Source: Panagrolaimus kolymaensis
Taxonomy: Eukaryota; Nematoda; Chromadorea; Rhabditida; Panagrolaimidae
Assembly: GCA_028622995.1 (NCBI GenBank)
Contig: JAJQJQ010000039.1
Location: 310,001 to 374,000, forward strand
Reading direction: 5' to 3'
Length of the DNA: 64,000 nt
The position numbers were made by a program, and so were the translations under genes. Below are positions 52,692-63,395 of this stretch, in pieces. The notes beneath the pieces are model-generated. The model was not told where the DNA came from. It saw nothing but the letters and a program-made list of their open reading frames with translations, and did no database searches. Positions within the stretch are counted from its first letter, which is position 1. Every line of letters starts with the position of its first letter.

Positions 52692-55600
52692 AATCAATCC
52701 ATGAAGATTCATTTACATAAACAAAATCGAACATCAGAAACTCAAAATTTATGAATTGCGGCTATTTATTTGATTTTCCAAATATTTTTTATTTGTTTTT
52801 TTAAAGTCAAAAGTGCATCCCATTTTTAACTGGATGCCTCGAATTAAGGTGAATCAATCCACGAAGATTAATTTACATAAACTAATTCGAAGATCGAAAC
52901 TCAATTTCTTTGAATTGCGGCTATTTATTTTATTTTCCAAATATTTTTTATTTGATTTTTTAAAGTCAAAAGTGCATCCCATTTTTAACTGGATGCCTCG
53001 AATTAAGGTGAATCAATCCACGAAGATTAATTTACATAAACTAATTCGAAGATCGAAACTCAATTTCTTTGAATTGCGGCTATTTATTTTATTTTCCAAA
53101 TATTTTTTATATGTTTTTTTAAAGTCAAAAGTGCATCCCATTTTTAACTGGATGCCTCGAATTAAGGTGAATCAATCCACGAAGATTAATTTACATAAAC
53201 TAATTCGAAGATAGAAACTCAATTTCTTTGAATTGCGGCTATTTATTTTATTTTCCAAATATTTTTTATTTGTTTTTTTAAAGTCAAAAGTGCATCCCAT
53301 TTTTAACTGGATGCCTCGAATTAAGGTGAATCAATCCATGAAGATTCATTTACATAAACAAAATCGAACATCAGAAACTCAAAATTTATGAATTGCGGCT
53401 ATTTTGTTTCTTTTCCAAATATTTTTTATTTGTTTTTTTAAAGTCAAAAGTGCATCCCATTTTTAACTGGATGCCTCGAATTAAGGTGAATCAATCCATG
53501 AAGATTCATTTACATAAACAAAATCGAACATCAGAAACTCAAAATTTATGAATTGCGGCTATTTTGTTTCTTTTCCAAATATTTTTTATTTGTTTTTTTA
53601 AAGTCAAAAGTGCATCCCATTTTTAACTGGATGCCTCGAATTAAGGTGAATCAATCCACGAAGATTAATTTACATAAACTAATTCGAAGATCGAAACTCA
53701 ATTTCTTTGAATTGCGGCTATTTATTTTATTTTCCAAATATTTTTTATATGTTTTTTTAAAGTCAAAAGTGCATCCCATTTTTAACTGGATGCCTCGAAT
53801 TAAGGTGAATCAATCCATGAAGATTCATTTACATAAACAAAATCGAACATCAGAAACTCAAAATTTATGAATTGCGGCTATTTTGTTTCTTTTCCAAATA
53901 TTTTTTATTTGTTTTTTTAAAGTCAAAAGTGCATCCCATTTTTAACTGGATGCCTCGAATTAAGGTGAATCAATCCATGAAGATTCATTTACATAAACAA
54001 AATCGAACATCAGAAACTCAAAATTTATGAATTGCGGCTATTTTGTTTCTTTTCCAAATATTTTTTATTTGATTTTTTAAAGTCAAAAGTGCATCCCATT
54101 TTTAACTGGATGCCTCGAATTAAGGTGAATCAATCCACGAAGATTAATTTACATAAACTAATTCGAAGATCGAAACTCAATTTCTTTGAATTGCGGCTAT
54201 TTATTTTATTTTCCAAATATTTTTTATATGTTTTTTTAAAGTCAAAAGTGCATCCCATTTTTAACTGGATGCCTCGAATTAAGGTGAATCAATCCACGAA
54301 GATTAATTTACATAAACTAATTCGAAGATAGAAACTCAATTTCTTTGAATTGCGGCTATTTATTTTATTTTCCAAATATTTTTTATTTGTTTTTTTAAAG
54401 TCAAAAGTGCATCCCATTTTTAACTGGATGCCTCGAATTAAGGTGAATCAATCCATGAAGATTCATTTACATAAACAAAATCGAACATCAGAAACTCAAA
54501 ATTTATGAATTGCGGCTATTTTGTTTCTTTTCCAAATATTTTTTATTTGTTTTTTTAAAGTCAAAAGTGCATCCCATTTTTAACTGGATGCCTCGAATTA
54601 AGGTGAATCAATCCACGAAGATTAATTTACATAAACTAATTCGAAGATAGAAACTCAATTTCTTTGAATTGCGGCTATTTATTTTATTTTCCAAATATTT
54701 TTTATATGTTTTTTTAAAGTCAAAAGTGCATCCCATTTTTAACTGGATGCCTCGAATTAAGGTGAATCAATCCACGAAGATTAATTTACATAAACTAATT
54801 CGAAGATAGAAACTCAATTTCTTTGAATTGCGGCTATTTATTTTATTTTCCAAATATTTTTTATTTGTTTTTTTAAAGTCAAAAGTGCATCCCATTTTTA
54901 ACTGGATGCCTCGAATTAAGGTGAATCAATCCATGAAGATTCATTTACATAAACAAAATCGAACATCAGAAACTCAAAATTTATGAATTGCGGCTATTTT
55001 GTTTCTTTTCCAAATATTTTTTATTTGTTTTTTTAAAGTCAAAAGTGCATCCCATTTTTAACTGGATGCCTCGAATTAAGGTGAATCAATCCACGAAGAT
55101 TAATTTACATAAACTAATTCGAAGATCGAAACTCAATTTCTTTGAATTGCGGCTATTTATTTTATTTTCCAAATATTTTTTATATGTTTTTTTAAAGTCA
55201 AAAGTGCATCCCATTTTTAACTGGATGCCTCGAATTAAGGTGAATCAATCCACGAAGATTAATTTACATAAACTAATTCGAAGATAGAAACTCAATTTCT
55301 TTGAATTGCGGCTATTTATTTTATTTTCCAAATATTTTTTATTTGTTTTTTTAAAGTCAAAAGTGCATCCCATTTTTAACTGGATGCCTCGAATTAAGGT
55401 GAATCAATCCACGAAGATTAATTTACATAAACTAATTCGAAGATAGAAACTCAATTTCTTTGAATTGCGGCTATTTATTTTATTTTCCAAATATTTTTTA
55501 TTTGTTTTTTTAAAGTCAAAAGTGCATCCCATTTTTAACTGGATGCCTCGAATTAAGGTGAATCAATCCATGAAGATTCATTTACATAAACAAAATCGAA

Positions 55601-56517
55601 CATCAGAAACTCAAAATTTATGAATTGCGGCTATTTTGTTTCTTTTCCAAATATTTTTTATTTGTTTTTTTAAAGTCAAAAGTGCATCCCATTTTTAACT
55701 GGATGCCTCGAATTAAGGTGAATCAATCCACGAAGATTAATTTACATAAACTAATTCGAAGATCGAAACTCAATTTCTTTGAATTGCGGCTATTTATTTT
55801 ATTTTCCAAATATTTTTTATATGTTTTTTTAAAGTCAAAAGTGCATCCCATTTTTAACTGGATGCCTCGAATTAAGGTGAATCAATCCATGAAGATTCAT
55901 TTACATAAACAAAATCGAACATCAGAAACTCAAAATTTATGAATTGCGGCTATTTTGTTTCTTTTCCAAATATTTTTTATTTGTTTTTTTAAAGTCAAAA
56001 GTGCATCCCATTTTTAACTGGATGCCTCGAATTAAGGTGAATCAATCCATGAAGATTCATTTACATAAACAAAATCGAACATCAGAAACTCAAAATTTAT
56101 GAATTGCGGCTATTTTGTTTCTTTTCCAAATATTTTTTATTTGATTTTTTAAAGTCAAAAGTGCATCCCATTTTTAACTGGATGCCTCGAATTAAGGTGA
56201 ATCAATCCACGAAGATTAATTTACATAAACTAATTCGAAGATCGAAACTCAATTTCTTTGAATTGCGGCTATTTATTTTATTTTCCAAATATTTTTTATT
56301 TGATTTTTTAAAGTCAAAAGTGCATCCCATTTTTAACTGGATGCCTCGAATTAAGGTGAATCAATCCACGAAGATTAATTTACATAAACTAATTCGAAGA
56401 TCGAAACTCAATTTCTTTGAATTGCGGCTATTTATTTTATTTTCCAAATATTTTTTATTTGGTTTTTTAAAGTCAAAAGTGCATCCCATTTTTAACTGGA
56501 TGCCTCGAATTAAGGTG

Positions 56518-57155
56518 AATCAATCCACGAAGATTAATTTACATAAACTAATTCGAAGATAGAAACTCAATTTCTTTGAATTGCGGCTATTTATTTTATT
56601 TTCCAAATATTTTTTATTTGATTTTTTAAAGTCAAAAGTGCATCCCATTTTTAACTGGATGCCTCGAATTAAGGTGAATCAATCCACGAAGATTAATTTA
56701 CATAAACTAATTCGAAGATCAGAAACTCAATTTCTTTGTATTGCGGCTATTTATTTTATTTTCCAAATATTTTTTATTTGATTTTTTAAAGTCAAAAGTG
56801 CATCCCATTTTTAACTGGATGCCTCGAATTAAGGTGAATCAATCCACGAAGATTAATTTACATAAACTAATTCGAAGATAGAAACTCAATTTCTTTGAAT
56901 TGCGGCTATTTATTTTATTTTCCAAATATTTTTTATTTGATTTTTTAAAGTCAAAAGTGCATCCCATTTTTAACTGGATGCCTCGAATTAAGGTGAATCA
57001 ATCCACGAAGATTAATTTACATAAACTAATTCGAAGATCAGAAACTCAATTTCTTTGTATTGCGGCTATTTATTTTATTTTCCAAATATTTTTTATTTGA
57101 TTTTTTAAAGTCAAAAGTGCATCCCATTTTTAACTGGATGCCTCGAATTAAGGTG
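56518..57155. repeat. Dimeric repeat, 319 bp, two copies, with a private TTTGTATTGCGG variant
   Basis: Units 56518-56836 and 56837-57155 each comprise a GATAGAAAC copy (159 bp) and a 160-bp copy in which TTTGAATTGCGG has become TTTGTATTGCGG. That change removes the usual TGA at this point. I noticed this variant nowhere else, so the pair is a young tandem duplication. Confidence 0.85.
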
Positions 57156-57315
57156 AATCAATCCACGAAGATTAATTTACATAAACTAATTCGAAGATCA
57201 GAAACTCAATTTCTTTGAATTGCGGCTATTTATTTTATTTTCCAAATATTTTTTATTTGATTTTTTAAAGTCAAAAGTGCATCCCATTTTTAACTGGATG
57301 CCTCGAATTAAGGTG

Positions 57316-57475
57316 AATCAATCCACGAAGATTAATTTACATAAACTAATTCGAAGATCAGAAACTCAATTTCTTTGAATTGCGGCTATTTATTTTATTT
57401 TCCAAATATTTTTTATTTGATTTTTTAAAGTCAAAAGTGCATCCCATTTTTAACTGGATGCCTCGAATTAAGGTG
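57316..57475. repeat. Representative B1 monomer (160 bp)
   Basis: B1 has CCACGAAGATTAATTT, then CTAATTCGAAG, TTTCTTTGAATTG and TATTTATTTTATTTT. This copy carries the full-length GATCAGAAAC allele and the TTTGATTTTTT state. It contains four CpGs (CACG, TTCG, TGCGG, CTCG). B1 is the majority form throughout the array. Confidence 0.9.
57439..57461. repeat. GC-rich dyad of monomer B: GCATCC/GGATGC
   Basis: A perfect 6-bp inverted repeat around an 11-base spacer, in the least AT-rich part of monomer B. It recurs once per monomer and is intact in nearly all copies. Private breaks are TCATCC (about 20275), ACATCC (about 30958), GTATGC (about 38783), GTTGCC (about 39581) and GAATCC (about 42916). 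Coordinates are one example. Function is unknown. Confidence 0.7.
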
Positions 57476-57795
57476 AATCAATCCACGAAGATTAATTTAC
57501 ATAAACTAATTCGAAGATCAGAAACTCAATTTCTTTGAATTGCGGCTATTTATTTTATTTTCCAAATATTTTTTATTTGATTTTTTAAAGTCAAAAGTGC
57601 ATCCCATTTTTAACTGGATGCCTCGAATTAAGGTGAATCAATCCACGAAGATTAATTTACATAAACTAATTCGAAGATCAGAAACTCAATTTCTTTGAAT
57701 TGCGGCTATTTATTTTATTTTCCAAATATTTTTTATTTGATTTTTTAAAGTCAAAAGTGCATCCCATTTTTAACTGGATGCCTCGAATTAAGGTG

Positions 57796-57955
57796 AATCA
57801 ATCCATGAAGATTCATTTACATAAACTAATTCGAAGATCAGAAACTCAATTTCTTTGAATTGCGGCTATTTATTTTATTTTCCAAATATTTTTTATTTGA
57901 TTTTTTAAAGTCAAAAGTGCATCCCATTTTTAACTGGATGCCTCGAATTAAGGTG
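57796..57955. repeat. Chimeric B monomer, early switch
   Basis: The copy begins as B2 (CCATGAAGATTCATTTAC) and changes to B1 at CTAATTCGAAG, continuing as B1 to its end. The switch lies within the shared ACATAAAC stretch. Confidence 0.8.
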
Positions 57956-58115
57956 AATCAATCCATGAAGATTCATTTACATAAACAAAATCGAACATCA
58001 GAAACTCAAAATTTATGAATTGCGGCTATTTTGTTTCTTTTCCAAATATTTTTTATTTGTTTTTTTAAAGTCAAAAGTGCATCCCATTTTTAACTGGATG
58101 CCTCGAATTAAGGTG
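57956..58115. repeat. Representative B2 monomer (160 bp)
   Basis: B2 has CCATGAAGATTCATTT, then CAAAATCGAACATC, AAAATTTATGAATTG and usually TATTTTGTTTCTTTT. It keeps the 160-bp length in every copy I typed. It differs from B1 at about a dozen linked sites in the first half, while the second half is shared. B2 copies often sit in pairs; a run of four starts at 33543. Confidence 0.9.
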
Positions 58116-60355
58116 AATCAATCCATGAAGATTCATTTACATAAACAAAATCGAACATCAGAAACTCAAAATTTATGAATTGCGGCTATTTTGTTTCTTT
58201 TCCAAATATTTTTTATTTGTTTTTTTAAAGTCAAAAGTGCATCCCATTTTTAACTGGATGCCTCGAATTAAGGTGAATCAATCCACGAAGATTAATTTAC
58301 ATAAACTAATTCGAAGATCAGAAACTCAATTTCTTTGAATTGCGGCTATTTATTTTATTTTCCAAATATTTTTTATTTGATTTTTTAAAGTCAAAAGTGC
58401 ATCCCATTTTTAACTGGATGCCTCGAATTAAGGTGAATCAATCCACGAAGATTAATTTACATAAACTAATTCGAAGATCAGAAACTCAATTTCTTTGAAT
58501 TGCGGCTATTTATTTTATTTTCCAAATATTTTTTATTTGATTTTTTAAAGTCAAAAGTGCATCCCATTTTTAACTGGATGCCTCGAATTAAGGTGAATCA
58601 ATCCACGAAGATTAATTTACATAAACTAATTCGAAGATCAGAAACTCAATTTCTTTGAATTGCGGCTATTTATTTTATTTTCCAAATATTTTTTATTTGA
58701 TTTTTTAAAGTCAAAAGTGCATCCCATTTTTAACTGGATGCCTCGAATTAAGGTGAATCAATCCACGAAGATTAATTTACATAAACTAATTCGAAGATCA
58801 GAAACTCAATTTCTTTGAATTGCGGCTATTTATTTTATTTTCCAAATATTTTTTATTTGTTTTTTTAAAGTCAAAAGTGCATCCCATTTTTAACTGGATG
58901 CCTCGAATTAAGGTGAATCAATCCACGAAGATTAATTTACATAAACTAATTCGAAGATCAGAAACTCAATTTCTTTGAATTGCGGCTATTTATTTTATTT
59001 TCCAAATATTTTTTATTTGATTTTTTAAAGTCAAAAGTGCATCCCATTTTTAACTGGATGCCTCGAATTAAGGTGAATCAATCCACGAAGATTAATTTAC
59101 ATAAACTAATTCGAAGATCAGAAACTCAATTTCTTTGAATTGCGGCTATTTATTTTATTTTCCAAATATTTTTTATTTGATTTTTTAAAGTCAAAAGTGC
59201 ATCCCATTTTTAACTGGATGCCTCGAATTAAGGTGAATCAATCCACGAAGATTAATTTACATAAACTAATTCGAAGATCAGAAACTCAATTTCTTTGAAT
59301 TGCGGCTATTTATTTTATTTTCCAAATATTTTTTATTTGATTTTTTAAAGTCAAAAGTGCATCCCATTTTTAACTGGATGCCTCGAATTAAGGTGAATCA
59401 ATCCACGAAGATTAATTTACATAAACTAATTCGAAGATCAGAAACTCAATTTCTTTGAATTGCGGCTATTTATTTTATTTTCCAAATATTTTTTATTTGA
59501 TTTTTTAAAGTCAAAAGTGCATCCCATTTTTAACTGGATGCCTCGAATTAAGGTGAATCAATCCATGAAGATTCATTTACATAAACAAAATCGAACATCA
59601 GAAACTCAAAATTTATGAATTGCGGCTATTTTGTTTCTTTTCCAAATATTTTTTATTTGTTTTTTTAAAGTCTAAAGTGCATCCCATTTTTAACTGGATG
59701 CCTCGAATTAAGGTGAATCAATCCATGAAGATTCATTTACATAAACAAAATCGAACATCAGAAACTCAAAATTTATGAATTGCGGCTATTTTGTTTCTTT
59801 TCCAAATATTTTTTATTTGTTTTTTTAAAGTCAAAAGTGCATCCCATTTTTAACTGGATGCCTCGAATTAAGGTGAATCAATCCACGAAGATTAATTTAC
59901 ATAAACTAATTCGAAGATCAGAAACTCAATTTCTTTGAATTGCGGCTATTTATTTTATTTTCCAAATATTTTTTATTTGATTTTTTAAAGTCAAAAGTGC
60001 ATCCCATTTTTAACTGGATGCCTCGAATTAAGGTGAATCAATCCACGAAGATTAATTTACATAAACTAATTCGAAGATCAGAAACTCAATTTCTTTGAAT
60101 TGCGGCTATTTATTTTATTTTCCAAATATTTTTTATTTGATTTTTTAAAGTCAAAAGTGCATCCCATTTTTAACTGGATGCCTCGAATTAAGGTGAATCA
60201 ATCCATGAAGATTCATTTACATAAACAAAATCGAACATCAGAAACTCAAAATTTATGAATTGCGGCTATTTTGTTTCTTTTCCAAATATTTTTTATTTGT
60301 TTTTTTAAAGTCAAAAGTGCATCCCATTTTTAACTGGATGCCTCGAATTAAGGTG

Positions 60356-60515
60356 AATCAATCCATGAAGATTCATTTACATAAACAAAATCGAACATCA
60401 GAAACTCAATTTCTTTGAATTGCGGCTATTTATTTTATTTTCCAAATATTTTTTATTTGATTTTTTAAAGTCAAAAGTGCATCCCATTTTTAACTGGATG
60501 CCTCGAATTAAGGTG
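60356..60515. repeat. Chimeric B monomer, late switch
   Basis: The copy is B2 through CAAAATCGAACATC and becomes B1 at TTTCTTTGAATTG with TATTTATTTT. The switch lies in the shared CAGAAACTCAA stretch. Copies at 60836 (with CCACG) and 60996 (with CCATG) have the same switch, so the chimera has itself been propagated. Confidence 0.8.
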
Positions 60516-62435
60516 AATCAATCCATGAAGATTCATTTACATAAACAAAATCGAACATCAGAAACTCAAAATTTATGAATTGCGGCTATTTTGTTTCTTT
60601 TCCAAATATTTTTTATTTGTTTTTTTAAAGTCAAAAGTGCATCCCATTTTTAACTGGATGCCTCGAATTAAGGTGAATCAATCCACGAAGATTAATTTAC
60701 ATAAACTAATTCGAAGATCAGAAACTCAATTTCTTTGAATTGCGGCTATTTATTTTATTTTCCAAATATTTTTTATTTGATTTTTTAAAGTCAAAAGTGC
60801 ATCCCATTTTTAACTGGATGCCTCGAATTAAGGTGAATCAATCCACGAAGATTCATTTACATAAACAAAATCGAACATCAGAAACTCAATTTCTTTGAAT
60901 TGCGGCTATTTATTTTATTTTCCAAATATTTTTTATTTGATTTTTTAAAGTCAAAAGTGCATCCCATTTTTAACTGGATGCCTCGAATTAAGGTGAATCA
61001 ATCCATGAAGATTCATTTACATAAACAAAATCGAACATCAGAAACTCAATTTCTTTGAATTGCGGCTATTTATTTTATTTTCCAAATATTTTTTATTTGA
61101 TTTTTTAAAGTCAAAAGTGCATCCCATTTTTAACTGGATGCCTCGAATTAAGGTGAATCAATCCACGAAGATTAATTTACATAAACTAATTCGAAGATCA
61201 GAAACTCAATTTCTTTGAATTGCGGCTATTTATTTTATTTTCCAAATATTTTTTATTTGATTTTTTAAAGTCAAAAGTGCATCCCATTTTTAACTGGATG
61301 CCTCGAATTAAGGTGAATCAATCCATGAAGATTCATTTACATAAACAAAATCGAACATCAGAAACTCAAAATTTATGAATTGCGGCTATTTTGTTTCTTT
61401 TCCAAATATTTTTTATTTGTTTTTTTAAAGTCAAAAGTGCATCCCATTTTTAACTGGATGCCTCGAATTAAGGTGAATCAATCCACGAAGATTAATTTAC
61501 ATAAACTAATTCGAAGATCAGAAACTCAATTTCTTTGAATTGCGGCTATTTATTTTATTTTCCAAATATTTTTTATTTGATTTTTTAAAGTCAAAAGTGC
61601 ATCCCATTTTTAACTGGATGCCTCGAATTAAGGTGAATCAATCCATGAAGATTCATTTACATAAACAAAATCGAACATCAGAAACTCAAAATTTATGAAT
61701 TGCGGCTATTTTGTTTCTTTTCCAAATATTTTTTATTTGATTTTTTAAAGTCAAAAGTGCATCCCATTTTTAACTGGATGCCTCGAATTAAGGTGAATCA
61801 ATCCACGAAGATTAATTTACATAAACTAATTCGAAGATCAGAAACTCAATTTCTTTGAATTGCGGCTATTTATTTTATTTTCCAAATATTTTTTATTTGA
61901 TTTTTTAAAGTCAAAAGTGCATCCCATTTTTAACTGGATGCCTCGAATTAAGGTGAATCAATCCACGAAGATTAATTTACATAAACTAATTCGAAGATCA
62001 GAAACTCAATTTCTTTGAATTGCGGCTATTTATTTTATTTTCCAAATATTTTTTATTTGATTTTTTAAAGTCAAAAGTGCATCCCATTTTTAACTGGATG
62101 CCTCGAATTAAGGTGAATCAATCCATGAAGATTCATTTACATAAACAAAATCGAACATCAGAAACTCAAAATTTATGAATTGCGGCTATTTTGTTTCTTT
62201 TCCAAATATTTTTTATTTGTTTTTTTAAAGTCAAAAGTGCATCCCATTTTTAACTGGATGCCTCGAATTAAGGTGAATCAATCCATGAAGATTCATTTAC
62301 ATAAACAAAATCGAACATCAGAAACTCAAAATTTATGAATTGCGGCTATTTATTTTATTTTCCAAATATTTTTTATTTGATTTTTTAAAGTCAAAAGTGC
62401 ATCCCATTTTTAACTGGATGCCTCGAATTAAGGTG

Positions 62436-63395
62436 AATCAATCCACGAAGATTAATTTACATAAACTAATTCGAAGATCAGAAACTCAATTTCTTTGAAT
62501 TGCGGCTATTTATTTTATTTTCCAAATATTTTTTATTTGTTTTTTTAAAGTCAAAAGTGCATCCCATTTTTAACTGGATGCCTCGAATTAAGGTGAATCA
62601 ATCCACGAAGATTAATTTACATAAACTAATTCGAAGATCAGAAACTCAATTTCTTTGAATTGCGGCTATTTATTTTATTTTCCAAATATTTTTTATTTGT
62701 TTTTTTAAAGTCAAAAGTGCATCCCATTTTTAACTGGATGCCTCGAATTAAGGTGAATCAATCCATGAAGATTCATTTACATAAACAAAATCGAACATCA
62801 GAAACTCAAAATTTATGAATTGCGGCTATTTTGTTTCTTTTCCAAATATTTTTTATTTGATTTTTTAAAGTCAAAAGTGCATCCCATTTTTAACTGGATG
62901 CCTCGAATTAAGGTGAATCAATCCACGAAGATTAATTTACATAAACTAATTCGAAGATCAGAAACTCAATTTCTTTGAATTGCGGCTATTTATTTTATTT
63001 TCCAAATATTTTTTATTTGTTTTTTTAAAGTCAAAAGTGCATCCCATTTTTAACTGGATGCCTCGAATTAAGGTGAATCAATCCACGAAGATTAATTTAC
63101 ATAAACTAATTCGAAGATCAGAAACTCAATTTCTTTGAATTGCGGCTATTTATTTTATTTTCCAAATATTTTTTATTTGTTTTTTTAAAGTCAAAAGTGC
63201 ATCCCATTTTTAACTGGATGCCTCGAATTAAGGTGAATCAATCCATGAAGATTCATTTACATAAACAAAATCGAACATCAGAAACTCAAAATTTATGAAT
63301 TGCGGCTATTTTGTTTCTTTTCCAAATATTTTTTATTTGATTTTTTAAAGTCAAAAGTGCATCCCATTTTTAACTGGATGCCTCGAATTAAGGTG
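62436..63395. repeat. Trimeric higher-order repeat, 480 bp, two copies
   Basis: Units start at 62436 and 62916. Each has two 160-bp B1 copies with TTTGT followed by a B2 copy with TATTTTGTTT and TTTGA. They match by eye over the full 480 bp. Confidence 0.8.

Noticed and set aside
20058..57100. Many + strand open frames of 66-470 codons in array B
   Set aside because: Their lengths follow exactly from the number of consecutive 159-bp copies, and their ends from the 160-bp or GATAGAAAC alleles. Amino-acid-changing variants are freely tolerated. No start-site logic or domain is visible.
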